A stretch of 52,545 nt of DNA from Elioraea rosea (lineage in GTDB: Bacteria > Pseudomonadota > Alphaproteobacteria > Acetobacterales > Acetobacteraceae), in assembly GCF_007644105.1 (NCBI RefSeq), contig NZ_VFAC01000029.1:1-52545 (forward strand). Reading direction: 5' to 3'. Every line of letters starts with the position of its first letter. Position 1 is the stretch's first letter. Under the pieces are notes generated by a model. That model was not told the origin of the DNA. It searched no databases and worked only from the letters and a program-made list of their open reading frames with translations. Below are positions 23,954-33,430 of this stretch, piece by piece. The position numbers and the translations under genes were made by a program.

Positions 23954-26806
23954 TCAGGCCCCGACCGTCTCGGCGGCGGCGAGCACGCGCGCGAGGTTCT
24001 CGAGCAGGGCCTCCCGCGCGTAGGGCTTGCGGATGAGCGGCGCGCCTTCCGGCACCTCGGCCTCTGCCGTGTAGCCGGTGGCGAACAGCACCTTCACACC
24101 GGCGATGCGCCGGCGCACCAGCGTCGCCAGCATCACGCCATCCGGGCCGGGGCCGAGATTGATGTCGGTGAACAGCAGGTCGGGCTGGAACCCGCCATCG
24201 AGCACGGCAAGCGCGGTCGCAGCGCTGTCCGCCTCGGCGACGGTCAGCCCGGCAGAGCGGCACATCGACACCACCGCCGTGCGGAGCTGCGCCTCGTCCT
24301 CGACGACGAGCACGCGCGCACCGGCAAGCGGCTGCGCGGCCTTCACTGCTCCCTTCGCGCGCTCCCTCCGTTCGGCGACGGGAAGCGAGAAGCGCACGAC
24401 CGTTCCCTCGCCGGCCTCGCTGTCGATCGACACCCTGCCTTGCGATTGCGTCACGAACCCGTAGACCTGCGCGAGGCCGAGCCCGGTTCCCTTGCCCGCC
24501 GGCTTGGTGGTGAAGAACGGCTCGAAGGCGCGGGCGATCACCTCCGGCGTCATGCCCGAGCCTTCGTCGGCCACGGCGAAGGCCACGTACCCCTCGTCCT
24601 CGTCCAGCCCTGCGGTGATGCGGATCGCGCCGCCCTCGGGCATCGCGTCGCGGGCGTTGATCGCGAGGTTGAGCAGGGCGGAGCGGAGCTGCCCGCCGTC
24701 GGCGAGCACGGGCGGCGTGCCAGGCACGGCGGTGAGCTCTGCCTTCACGCCGCGGCCAAGCGTGCGCGTCATCATCGGGCGGAGCTCGTCGAACAGGGCC
24801 GCAACGTCGACCGCCGTCGGCCGCAGCGGCTGGCGCCTCGCGAAGGCGAGCAGCTGCGTCGTCAGCTCCGAGCCGCCGGCGGCTGCGCGCCGCGCCGCCT
24901 CGAGCGCCTCGGAGGCGGGCGTGCCGGGAACCACCTCGTCGGCCAGGAGGTCCAGGTTGAGGGAAACGACGGTGAGCATGTTGTTCACGTCATGCGCGAT
25001 ACCGCCGGTGAGCTGGCCCAGCGCGGCGAGGCGGGTGGCGCTGGCGAGCTGCATCGCCGCCTCGCGTCGCTCGGTGATGTCCTGGCAGACGCCGACGATG
25101 GCGGTGACCTTGTCATTGCCCGAGAGCTCGGGTGCTGCGCGCGCCCAGCGATAGCGCACCGCGCCATCCGGGCGGCGGAGCCTGTATTCGAACTCGACCG
25201 TCTCGCCGGTGTAGCGAACCCGCGCGAGCATGGCCACAACGGCCGCCTTGTCCTCGGGATCGATCATCTCGAAGGCATTTTCCATCGAGATCGGCCCGCA
25301 ATCGGCCCCGCCCGGCAAGCCCATCTGCTCGAGCACGTCGGCCGAGTACGTGACGTCGTTGGTCGCGAGATCGATGCGCCAGCGGCCGAGCCCGGCGATG
25401 CGCATCGCTTCGGCAAGCTCGGCCTCGCTCTGCGCGAGGCGCTCCTGCGTCTGCTTCCGCTCGGTGATGTCGTAGGTCACGCCCACCACGCCGCCGCCCG
25501 GCGCTGCCCGCACGAGCTGCTCGACCCAGCGCACCTCTCCGTCCGCACGGACGATGCGGTAGTTCTGATGAAGTGGGACGGAAAGGTCGGCTTCCGCCAG
25601 TTCGCGCGCGACGCGCGGCCGGTCGTCGGGGTGGACGACCTTCTCGCGCCACTGCCCAGGCGCGGAAGTCAGCTCCTTCGTGGGGTAGCCGGTCAGCGGC
25701 TCGGCCATGTTGCCGTGATAGGTCGAGGCCGCGGCGCGCTCCGGCCGGCTCCACATCAGGAGGCCGAGCGCGTCGGCGATGAGCTGGCCCCGATCCTCCG
25801 AGAGGGAGAGCTCGGTCGAGATCCGTGCGGCGCGCCAGGCCGCGAGCGCTGCGGCGATCAGCGCGATGCTAAGTCCGGCGAGCATCGTCGCCATGCCCGT
25901 GCGCCAGGGGGCCAGAACCGCGCTGCGGTCGCGCTGAACGAGGAGGACGAGGCCGAATTCGCGCAGCTCCCGCCGCGCCGAGATCGTCTCGATCATTCCG
26001 CCTTCGCCCGTCGGGTCGAGGCCGTGCTCTAGGGCGGCGATGTCTGCAGCGAGCTGGGGCGAGGCGAGGTCGACGCGCGGCATGGGGAGCCGCACGGGCG
26101 GGGGCCACTGGGCGATCGCCTGGCCGTCGTCGCGCGTCAGCCACACGGAACTGCCATTGCCGAGATCGTGCGGCGGGAGCAGGCCCGCGCCGACATCGAG
26201 CTGCACGATCGCCTGCACCCATCCTCCGCCGGGCAGTGCCCGCGACACGGCGATGACAGGCCGGCCGCGGACATAGTCGGCCTGGCCGGCATGCGGCGCG
26301 GCGAAGGCGAGGCCCGAGGGGGAGACGAGTCCGAGGCTGCTGACGTTGATCCGCCCGGCGTGATTGAGCGCCGCGCCCGCCGGGGGGGTGAGGCTGCGCG
26401 CGTTCGCGGCAAGCCGGCCATCTGGGGCGATCGCGATGAAGCCGACGCCTTCGCCGCCCGCGAGGTTGAGCCGCTTGAGCGCCTCGTGCACGTCGTCATC
26501 GACCGCGGCAGAGGCGAGGAGGGGGCCGTCGATCCAGCTCGGCAGCCCGTAGAGGGCGAAGCGGAGCGCCTGAAGCCGACGCTCCGTCGCCGCGGCCACG
26601 ATGTCGGCCTGGGTGGCGATCTCGCGTTCCGCTTCGGTGAGGATGCGGGTGCGAAGCTTGTCGCCCGCCCAGAGCGGCAGGGCGAGGGTGACGGCGACGA
26701 GGGCGGAGACGAGGGCGACGGACTGCCACCGCCAGCGCCGCCTCAGCGGCAGCCTGGGCGTCCGGTACGGCGGGTCGGGTCTATTCGCGGCAGTGTTCTG
26801 CGCCAT
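23954..26806 (-). CDS. Hybrid sensor histidine kinase (double PAS, C-terminal receiver)
   Basis: The product is 950 residues from the ATG at 26806. Order: transmembrane helix about 29-47, a periplasmic Cache-like sensor (50-300), a second helix (305-324), PAS domains at about 337-450 and 462-580, and a HisKA domain with phosphoacceptor His605 in TGGIAHDVNNMLTV. An ATPase domain (NARDAMPEGG, DEGSGM, GKGTGLGLAQ) follows. A receiver domain (830-945) has Asp881 in LLFTDINLG and Lys927. The start overlaps the stand-alone receiver gene by 26 bp. A paralogous kinase lies upstream. Confidence 0.92.
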   Translation of the reverse strand: MAQNTAANRPDPPYRTPRLPLRRRWRWQSVALVSALVAVTLALPLWAGDKLRTRILTEAEREIATQADIVAAATERRLQALRFALYGLPSWIDGPLLASAAVDDDVHEALKRLNLAGGEGVGFIAIAPDGRLAANARSLTPPAGAALNHAGRINVSSLGLVSPSGLAFAAPHAGQADYVRGRPVIAVSRALPGGGWVQAIVQLDVGAGLLPPHDLGNGSSVWLTRDDGQAIAQWPPPVRLPMPRVDLASPQLAADIAALEHGLDPTGEGGMIETISARRELREFGLVLLVQRDRSAVLAPWRTGMATMLAGLSIALIAAALAAWRAARISTELSLSEDRGQLIADALGLLMWSRPERAAASTYHGNMAEPLTGYPTKELTSAPGQWREKVVHPDDRPRVARELAEADLSVPLHQNYRIVRADGEVRWVEQLVRAAPGGGVVGVTYDITERKQTQERLAQSEAELAEAMRIAGLGRWRIDLATNDVTYSADVLEQMGLPGGADCGPISMENAFEMIDPEDKAAVVAMLARVRYTGETVEFEYRLRRPDGAVRYRWARAAPELSGNDKVTAIVGVCQDITERREAAMQLASATRLAALGQLTGGIAHDVNNMLTVVSLNLDLLADEVVPGTPASEALEAARRAAAGGSELTTQLLAFARRQPLRPTAVDVAALFDELRPMMTRTLGRGVKAELTAVPGTPPVLADGGQLRSALLNLAINARDAMPEGGAIRITAGLDEDEGYVAFAVADEGSGMTPEVIARAFEPFFTTKPAGKGTGLGLAQVYGFVTQSQGRVSIDSEAGEGTVVRFSLPVAERRERAKGAVKAAQPLAGARVLVVEDEAQLRTAVVSMCRSAGLTVAEADSAATALAVLDGGFQPDLLFTDINLGPGPDGVMLATLVRRRIAGVKVLFATGYTAEAEVPEGAPLIRKPYAREALLENLARVLAAAETVGA

Positions 26807-27179
26807 CGAACGCCGCTTCGAGGAAGGCCGTGATCGCCGCGCGGGTGACCGGCTTCGTCGCCATCTCGACATTCCGGAGCCCGGCGAGGGCGCCGATGTC
26901 ACGGGCCATGCGGGCCCAGACCTCGCCATGGCCGGTGACGAGGAGCACGGGCGTGACAGGGTCGATCGTGGCGATCTCGCGCACAAGCTCGATGCCGTCC
27001 TGGTCGGGCATCATCACGTCGAGGATCACCGCGCCCGGGCGCAGGGCACCGAAAACCTTCGCGAAATCGCGGCTGTCGGTGAGCACGGTGGCTTCGCACC
27101 CGGCCGCAGAGGCGACGCGGGCGAGGGCCGAGGCCGCCTCGGCATTGTCGTCCATCACCAGCACCGTACGGGCCAACAT
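26781..27179 (-). CDS. Single-domain response regulator
   Basis: The product is 132 residues and is a receiver domain only. The acidic pair is VLVMDDN, the phosphoacceptor is Asp54 in VILDVMMPDQDG, and the conserved Thr and Lys are in LLVTGHGE and MATKPV. There is no output domain, so it probably relays phosphate or binds a partner protein. It lies between two histidine kinase genes on the same strand and overlaps the downstream one by 26 bp. Confidence 0.93.
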   Translation of the reverse strand: MLARTVLVMDDNAEAASALARVASAAGCEATVLTDSRDFAKVFGALRPGAVILDVMMPDQDGIELVREIATIDPVTPVLLVTGHGEVWARMARDIGALAGLRNVEMATKPVTRAAITAFLEAAFDGAEHCRE

Positions 27180-27369
27180 GGTTCACCGGCTTCGTGCCCG
27201 GCCGGCAGAGGCTTGCCCTCCGCCATGCCTGGGGGTTTCGAGAACCCTACACGAAAAGCGCGATTGAGCACACGGTTTGCGCGCGCGCCGAGAAATGGGT
27301 CGTAGATTTGCACGCAAAAAGCCGTGTCCGGCTCCTTGGCCGCAGCCGTCCCGCCCTGCGGGCGCCCAC

Positions 27370-29524
27370 TCATGCCACCAGCGCGGCGTGGGCCGCTTCT
27401 TCCACGTCGCGGCGCGGCCGACCATCGCCAGGGGCGGAGGGCAGCACGAAGCGGACGGTCGTGCCGAAGCCAGGCGTGCTCTCGATCCCGATCGTGCCGC
27501 GCGACTGGGCGACGAAGCCGTAGGCCTGGCTCAGGCCGAGCCCGCTTCCCTGGCCGGCGGGCTTGGTCGTGAAGAACGGCTCGAAGGCGCGTGCGGCCAC
27601 GTCCTCGCTCATGCCGCTTCCCTCGTCCGTCACAGCGAACGCGACGTTGCCCTCGCTGTCCGGCCCGACGGTGATGACGAGCCGCCCCGTGCCGTCCATC
27701 GCGTCGCGTGCGTTGGCGGCGAGATTGAGCAGCGCGGTGCGAAGCTGCGTCGGGTCGGCGTAGACGCTGGGTGTGCCAAGGGCGACGTTCACGGCGACCG
27801 CGATGCGCGGGCCGAGCGCGCGGCCGAACATCGGCACGAGCTCGGCGAGCACGGCGGAGGGGTCTAGGCTCTCTGGCCGGAGCGGCTGGCGGCCCGCGAA
27901 GGCGAGGAGCTGGGCAGTCAGCCGCGCAGCGGTCTCGGCCGCGCGCACCGCCTGGGCGGTGGCGGCAAGGGCGAGCGATCCGGGCGGAAGCTCCTCCATG
28001 ACGCCTTCGAGGTTCAGCAGCACCACGGTGAGCAGGTTGTTGAGATCGTGCGCGACCCCGCCCGTGAGATGGCCGAGCGCGCTCATCCTCTGCGCCTGGG
28101 CGAGCGCCGTCTGCGCCGCGCGGCGCTCAGTGATATCCTGGCAGACGACGACGACGGCGCCGCGCTCGCCATCGGGGTCGGTCTCGCAGCGTGCGCGCGA
28201 CCAGATCAGCCGTACGGAACCGTTGGGAAGGCGCACCGCGAACTCGACATCGGCGCTGCCCCCGGTGCGGCGGACGGCGGCGAAGGCCTCCATCGCCGCG
28301 GCCCGCGTCTCTGGCGTGATCATCGCCGCGAACTCCTCGAGGGAGAGCAAGGCGCCACCCTCCGCGAGACCCCAGCCGGCGGCGAGCTCTGCCGAGGGTT
28401 CGACCACGTGCCGGCCGGGCGGGAGGCGAAGCGTGCCGATGCCGGCGAGGCGCAGCACCTCGCCGAGCTCCGCCTCGCGGCGGGCGAGCGCGGACTGCGC
28501 GTGGGTCAGCTCGGTCACGTCATGCAGGACGCCGACGGAGGAGCCGTCGCCGAGGCGCCGGGTGCGCGAATGCAGCCAGCGCACCGTGCCGTCGGGGCGG
28601 ACGATGCGGAAGGTGGCCGAGCGGTCAGACGCCGGCTCGCCGCGCGCATCGGCCGCGTCGGCCGCGGCCCGGGCGGCGCGCAGCGCTGGCCTGTCGGCCG
28701 GGTGCTGCACCACGTCGGTCCAGGTGCCGCGGCGGCTTTCGAGGAACTGCCTGTCATGGCCGGTGATGCGGGTGACGCTGTCGCCGAAGAAGCGGGTGAT
28801 GCCGGTCGGCGTGTTGCGGAACCAGATCGCGACGTCGAGCGCATCGGCCACCAGCGCGGCACGGGCCTCGGAGAGCGTGAGCGCGGCATCGGCCGCCCGC
28901 GCCCGCGCCCGGGCCGAGGCCGCCGCCATGCTGTAGGCGGCGGCAATGCCGAGCACGGCGACCAGCGCCGCGGCAACCGCGTTCACCCCCCGCCGCCAGG
29001 GCTGGAGCACCACCGCCTCGTCGCGCGAGGCGATCACGATCACCCGGTGCTCCGGCAGGTGCCGCCAGGCGAGCAGGCGGGGCGGCAGCACGCGCCCCGG
29101 CCCGAGCACGACCACGCCCCCGTTTCCGTTCTCGAGCGTGACGCCGAAGCTTTCGACGCCGGCAAGCCCAAGCTGAGGGTGGCAGGCGATGCGGCGTGCC
29201 GTCCTCTGCCAGCAGAGCAAGCGCCCCGCCAGGCCCGAATTCGACCCGCGGCAGGGCGGAGGCGTAGTCGCGCTCGGCGAGGTCGGTCTGGAACTGTGCC
29301 GAGAGCCGGTAGGACACCGCCTCGGCGGCGAGCGCGACCTGGGCCTCGAGGTCGCGCCTCGCGGCGTCGACCACATGCCCGCGCAGCGCGAGCGCGGCGA
29401 GGGCGAGCGTGCCGGCGATGGCAAGGGCGGCGAGCATGCCGGCCGGGCGCAGCGCCGCGGGCAGCCAGCGCGCCAGGGCGGGCAAGCGGAACGACGGGAG
29501 CGACGGGAGCGGCCAGGCGGGCAT
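27370..29524 (-). pseudogene. PAS sensor histidine kinase with a frameshift in the sensor domain
   Basis: The true N-terminus begins at 29524 (MPAWPLPSLPSFRLPALARW, then a helix GMLAALAIAGTLALAALALR) and runs in one frame to AEDGTPHRLPP. The homologous continuation QLGLAGVESFGVTLENGNGG is in the next frame. Removing one base near 29176-29180 joins them into 717 codons: helix, sensor, helix (AVAAALVAVLGIAAAYSMAA), two PAS domains, HisKA (LTGGVAHDLNNLLTV) and ATPase (DEGSGM, GQGSGLGLSQ). It has no receiver domain, unlike its paralogue at 23954. It could be a real loss of function or a base-call error. Confidence 0.75.
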
Positions 29525-29747
29525 GGAGGCTGTTCCGGGTCCCTGTTCGAGGTCCGCGCCAGGCGCACGGCCAGGCGGAACCGTCCGTGTGTGAGAATAT
29601 TCCTAGCATTCTAAGACATTTGTCCGCAAGGTCCCGCCTGGAGGGCTCGCGGCTCCGTGACCCGGCGGTGGGCGGCGCGGCGGGCGTCGCGCCGGGCTCC
29701 AAAAAGCCCTGGTTCAAAAAGATGGGGCCGCCGCTACATTGCCCGCC
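29525..29747. other. Divergent intergenic region, kinase gene and lutA
   Basis: This 223-bp gap separates the frameshifted kinase gene from lutA and must hold both promoters. A short AT-rich segment around 29591-29625 contains the palindrome GAATATTC (29595-29602) and a wider AGAAT/ATTCT pair. I see no gene and cannot name an operator. Confidence 0.35.
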
Positions 29748-30521
29748 ATGCCCGAGACAAAGCCGCGCGTTGCGCTGTTCGTGACCTGCCTCGTCGATCT
29801 CTACCGGCCGACGGTGGGGTTCGCCGCGATCAAGCTGCTGAAGCAGGCCGGCTGCACGGTCGAGGTTCCGCCGAACCAGACCTGCTGCGGCCAGCCCGCC
29901 TACAACAGCGGCGACAAGGCGGACGCGGCCGACATCGCGCGCTCGGTCATCGCGCTTCTCGAGCCGTACGACTACGTCGCTGTTCCCTCAGGCTCCTGCG
30001 GGGGAATGATCCACGACCAGTATGCCGTGCTGCTCGCCTCCGACCCCGAGTGGAAGGCCCGGGCCGAGCGGGTGGGTGCGAAGACCTTCGAGCTCGTCAG
30101 CTTCCTCGTGGACGTGATGGGCATGGCCGGCGTGGAAGCGAGCTACCAGGGCACCGTGACCTATCACGACAGCTGCTCGGGCCTGCGCGAGCTCGGCGTG
30201 AAGGCGCAGCCACGCGCCCTGCTCGCGACGGTCGCGGGGCTCACGCTCGCCGAGATGGAGGATGCGGAGGTGTGCTGCGGCTTCGGCGGCACCTTCTGCG
30301 TGAAGTACCCCGACATTTCCGTGCGCATGGTGTCGGACAAGGTGGAGAACATCCGCAGGAGCGGCGCCGATACGCTTCTCGCCGGCGACCTCGGCTGCCT
30401 CCTGAACATGTCCGGCCGGCTCTCCCGCCTCGGCCATGAGGTGCGGGTGCGGCACGTGGCGGAAGTGCTCGCGGGCGTGACCGACCAGGTTCCGCCGATC
30501 GGCGCCGGGAAAGGGGGCTGA
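29748..30521 (+). CDS. lutA: L-lactate utilisation protein LutA/LldE (Fe-S, CCG domains)
   Basis: The product is 257 residues; the ATG at 29748 is preferred over a TTG three codons upstream. Two cysteine-rich CCG domains are clear. The first runs from CLVDLYRPTVGF to NQTCCGQPAYNSGD. The second has YHDSCSGLRELG and ADLE-type EVCCGFGGTFCVKY. With LutB and LutC it forms the non-flavin L-lactate oxidation complex. It is the first gene of lutABC, 5 bp from lutB. Confidence 0.94.
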   Translation: MPETKPRVALFVTCLVDLYRPTVGFAAIKLLKQAGCTVEVPPNQTCCGQPAYNSGDKADAADIARSVIALLEPYDYVAVPSGSCGGMIHDQYAVLLASDPEWKARAERVGAKTFELVSFLVDVMGMAGVEASYQGTVTYHDSCSGLRELGVKAQPRALLATVAGLTLAEMEDAEVCCGFGGTFCVKYPDISVRMVSDKVENIRRSGADTLLAGDLGCLLNMSGRLSRLGHEVRVRHVAEVLAGVTDQVPPIGAGKGG

Positions 30522-30526
30522 GCCCG

Positions 30527-31954
30527 ATGCACATCACCTCGCCGGCCTTCAAGCAGAATGCCCGGCATGCGCTGGCAGACGCGAACCTGCAGCGCGCGCT
30601 GTCGAATGCGCGCACGGGATTCGTCGAGAAGCGCGCCCGCGCCGTCGCCGCGCTGCCGGAGTTCGAGGCACTGCGCGAAGAGGGGCGCGACCTCAAGAAC
30701 CACGTCCTCGCGCATCTCGACTTCTACCTCGACACCTACGCGAAGGCGGTCGAGGCGAATGGCGGCACGGTGCACTGGTGCGAGACGGCCGACGATGCGC
30801 GACGCGCCGTCGTCGAGATCTGCCGCGCCGTGGGCGCGCGCACGGTCACCAAGGGCAAGTCGATGATCGGCGAGGAGCTCGGCATCAACGAGCATCTCGA
30901 GACAGCGGGGATCGCGCCGATCGAGACCGATCTCGGCGAGTACATCATCCAGCTCCGCAAGGAGCCGCCGAGCCACATCATCGCACCGGCCATCCACCTC
31001 AACCGCGAGGACTGGATCGAGGCGTTCCGCGAGAAGCACACCGCGCTGCCGGCAGACCGCGCCTTCGCCGAGCGCAAGACGCTGATCGACGAGGCGCGGT
31101 CGGTGCTCCGCTCGCGCTTCCTCGCGGCGGATGTCGGCATCACCGGCGCGAACATGCTGATCGCCGAGACGGGCAGTTCCGTCATCGTCACGAACGAGGG
31201 CAACGGAGACCTGACGCAGACGCTGCCGAAGGTGCACATCGTGCTCGCCTCGGTCGAGAAGGTGGTGCCGACGCTCGAGGATGCCTGCACGATCCTGCGG
31301 CTGCTCGCCCGCTCCGCCACCGGCCAGGACTTCTCGACCTACACGACCTTCTCCACCGGCCCGCGCCGCGCCGGCGACCTCGACGGGCCGGGCGAGTACC
31401 ACGTGATCCTGCTCGACAACGGGCGTACGAGCATGATCGGAACAGAATTCCAGGAGATGCTCCGCTGCATCCGCTGCGCTGCGTGCATGAACCACTGCCC
31501 CGTGTACGGCGCGGTGGGCGGGCACGCCTATGGCTGGGTGTATCCAGGGCCGATGGGCTCGGTTCTCACGCCGTCTCTGATCGGGGTGGACAAGGCCGGT
31601 CACCTGCCGAACGCATCCACCTTCTGCGGGCGCTGCGAGAGCGTGTGCCCGATGAAGATCCCGCTTCCGAAGATGATGCGCCACTGGCGCGAGCGGGAGT
31701 TCGAGCGGCACCTCTCTCCATCCGCGGCGCGCTTCGGCCTCGGCGCGTGGGCCTGGTTCGCCAAGCGCCCCTGGGCCTACAGGCTCGCAGCGCGGCTCGG
31801 CGCAGGCGTGCTCGGGATTGCGGGGCGCAAGCGCGGGCGGCTCGGCGCCCTGCCGCTTGCGGGAGGCTGGACGGACGGGCGCGACATGCCCACCCCCGAA
31901 GGCGAAACCTTCCAGGCCCGATACGCGCGGCTGAAGAAGCAGGGGCTCGTCTGA
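30527..31954 (+). CDS. lutB: L-lactate utilisation iron-sulfur protein LutB
   Basis: The product is 475 residues. An LUD domain occupies roughly residues 60-300 (TVTKGKSMIGEELGINEHLE, AETGSSVIVTNEGNGDLTQT). It is followed by two [4Fe-4S] motifs, CIRCAACMNHCP and CGRCESVCP. The C-terminal GTP-like tail (MPTPEGETFQARYARLKKQG) is family-typical. It transfers electrons during lactate oxidation to pyruvate. Its TGA overlaps the lutC ATG. Confidence 0.95.
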   Translation: MHITSPAFKQNARHALADANLQRALSNARTGFVEKRARAVAALPEFEALREEGRDLKNHVLAHLDFYLDTYAKAVEANGGTVHWCETADDARRAVVEICRAVGARTVTKGKSMIGEELGINEHLETAGIAPIETDLGEYIIQLRKEPPSHIIAPAIHLNREDWIEAFREKHTALPADRAFAERKTLIDEARSVLRSRFLAADVGITGANMLIAETGSSVIVTNEGNGDLTQTLPKVHIVLASVEKVVPTLEDACTILRLLARSATGQDFSTYTTFSTGPRRAGDLDGPGEYHVILLDNGRTSMIGTEFQEMLRCIRCAACMNHCPVYGAVGGHAYGWVYPGPMGSVLTPSLIGVDKAGHLPNASTFCGRCESVCPMKIPLPKMMRHWREREFERHLSPSAARFGLGAWAWFAKRPWAYRLAARLGAGVLGIAGRKRGRLGALPLAGGWTDGRDMPTPEGETFQARYARLKKQGLV

Positions 31955-32676
31955 TGGCAGGCGCCGAGACCGATGCGCGGAGCCGCATGCTCGGCCGCAT
32001 CCGGCGGGGCCTGAAGCGCGGGCCTCTGCCGGAGAGCGTCGCCTCGGGGCTGACGGAGCGGCTGAAATCGCACCCGCGAAACCTCATTCCCGCCCGCTCG
32101 CGCATTCCCCGCGCAGAGCAGCTGGCACTCTGGAAGGCGAACATCGTCAAGGAGCACGGGACGGTCGCCGAGGCCGCCTCGGAGGCGGAGATCCCCGGCC
32201 TCGTGGCAGACTATCTCGCTTCGCAGAACATTCCGCCCGTGGTTCGTATCGCGCCCGACCCGTCCATCGCCGCGCTGCCCTGGGGGGAGCGCCCGCTTCT
32301 CTCCGTCGCCGTCGGCCGGGCCGAGGCGCAGGACACGGTCTCCGTCACGCCCTGCTTCGCCGCCGTCGCCGAGACGGGAACGATGTTCTTCCCCTCCGGG
32401 CCGCATCATCCGACGACGCTCAACATCATGCCGGAGACGCAGATCGTCGTCCTGCGCCAGAGCCGGATCGTCGGCGCGTACGAGGAGGTGTGGGACCTGC
32501 TGCGCCGCGAGCAGGGGAGCGTGTGGGACGGGCCGACCGGCACGCGCTTCATGCCGCGCAACGTCATGCTGGTGACCGGCCCGAGCCGCACGGCGGACAT
32601 CGAGCAGACGATCGAGCTCGGCGCGCACGGCCCGCGCAGGGTTCATGTCATCCTGCTCAAGGATGAACAGCCATGA
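31954..32676 (+). CDS. lutC: L-lactate utilisation protein LutC
   Basis: The product is 240 residues and is an LUD-domain protein. It has VTPCFAAVAETGTMFFPSGP, HHPTTLNIMPETQIVVLRQS and GPSRTADIEQTIELG, all LutC segments. It starts at the ATG overlapping the lutB stop (TGATG). The last residues, HGPRRVHVILLKDE, are encoded a second time 92 bp downstream inside a tiny ORF, so the 3' end has been partly duplicated. It completes the lutABC operon. Confidence 0.94.
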   Translation: MAGAETDARSRMLGRIRRGLKRGPLPESVASGLTERLKSHPRNLIPARSRIPRAEQLALWKANIVKEHGTVAEAASEAEIPGLVADYLASQNIPPVVRIAPDPSIAALPWGERPLLSVAVGRAEAQDTVSVTPCFAAVAETGTMFFPSGPHHPTTLNIMPETQIVVLRQSRIVGAYEEVWDLLRREQGSVWDGPTGTRFMPRNVMLVTGPSRTADIEQTIELGAHGPRRVHVILLKDEQP

Positions 32677-32768
32677 ACCCCGCGCAGGCCGTCATCATGC
32701 CTCTTGCCGCTCCGCGGCACGGCCCGCGCAGGGTTCATGTGATCCTTCTGAAGGACGAGGCGGCGTGA
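32673..32768 (+). CDS. 31-codon mini-ORF between lutC and smr, repeats the LutC tail
   Basis: ATG at 32673 overlaps the lutC stop (ATGA), and the stop at 32766-32768 overlaps the smr start (GTGA). The product would be 31 residues: MNPAQAVIMPLAAPR followed by HGPRRVHVILLKDEAA. The 43 bp at 32717-32759 match 32625-32667 in lutC with five differences, all at third codon positions. It could be a relic of an older lutC end or a translated coupling peptide. It may not be a functional gene. Confidence 0.45.
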   Translation: MNPAQAVIMPLAAPRHGPRRVHVILLKDEAA

Positions 32769-33334
32769 AGGCCGCGCGCCCGCCGCGCGGGCGCGTTCCT
32801 CCCGCGAGGCGCCGACGCACGCTGACGGAGGACGAGGCCTCGCTCTGGCGGGGCTTCGTCGCCGCGAGCGGCATCGTGCCGCTGCGCCCCGAAGCGTTGC
32901 CCGAGCCGCGCATGCCGGAGCCCGAGCCTGCCGCGTCTCCGGCGAGCGTTCCGGCACCGGCCGCTTCGCCACCGCGTGCCGCGCCGATGGCGGAGCTCGC
33001 TGTCGGCATCGCGCCTGGCGGGCTCGACCGAAAGCGATGGGATCAGCTGCGTCGCGGCCGGCTGGTGCCGGAGCGCACGCTCGACCTGCACGGGCGGCGG
33101 GCGGAGGAGGCGCACCGGGCAGTGACGGGCTTCATCGCCGCGAGCTGGGCCGAGGGGCGGCGCTGCGTCGCGATCGTCACGGGCAAGGGCTCGGGCGAGA
33201 CGGGCGGGGTCCTGCGGCGGGAGCTGCCGCACTGGCTCAACGCGCCAGGGCTGCGTGGCATGATCCTCGCGCTCGCGCATCCGCACAGCGCGAACACGGG
33301 GGCGGTGCATGTGCTGCTCAGGCGCAAGAAGTAG
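32765..33334 (+). CDS. Smr-domain protein (putative endonuclease)
   Basis: The product is 189 residues from a GTG at 32765. A basic, proline-rich N-terminus leads into an Smr domain from about residue 100. The motif LDLHGRRAEEAH and the VTGKGSGETGGVLR loop are diagnostic, as is the C-terminal HPHSANTGAVHVLLRRKK. Smr domains nick DNA or cleave RNA. In alphaproteobacteria this gene usually follows mltA; here mltA is convergent and a XRE gene lies between. Confidence 0.88.
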   Translation: MKAARPPRGRVPPARRRRTLTEDEASLWRGFVAASGIVPLRPEALPEPRMPEPEPAASPASVPAPAASPPRAAPMAELAVGIAPGGLDRKRWDQLRRGRLVPERTLDLHGRRAEEAHRAVTGFIAASWAEGRRCVAIVTGKGSGETGGVLRRELPHWLNAPGLRGMILALAHPHSANTGAVHVLLRRKK

Positions 33335-33351
33335 AGGCCGGGAACGCCCGC

Positions 33352-33425
33352 GGGCCGTCGCCCGACCAGCAGGAGGGCGACCCTCATGCCGGGGGGTGTG
33401 GGGGGCCGCGCTGTGGTCCCCCACC
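33352..33425. repeat. Copy B of the hslV-hslU hairpin repeat
   Basis: About 75 bp closely match 9013-9087, including GTCGCCCGACCAGC, GGAGGGCGACCCTCATGCC and the closing CCCCCACC. The second hairpin is imperfect here (GTGGGGGG opposite TCCCCCAC). It fills the gap between smr and the XRE gene and ends 5 bp before the XRE start codon. Two copies 24 kb apart in intergenic positions suggest a REP-like dispersed element. Confidence 0.75.
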
Positions 33426-33430
33426 CGTCC

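Noticed and set aside
27370-29568. The 732-codon frame starting at 29568 as the true kinase gene
   Set aside because: Its first 130 residues are Arg/Pro/Ser-rich and out of frame with the obvious membrane helix and sensor that begin at 29524; a frameshift explains the data better.
29595-29602. GAATATTC palindrome as a specific operator upstream of lutA
   Set aside because: It is only 8 bp and not repeated. I could not tie it to LldR/LutR-type sites, so I left it as part of the intergenic description.
30164-31711. A 515-codon minus-strand ORF opposite lutA and lutB
   Set aside because: It is a shadow of the lut genes; it has no ribosome site or family motif.
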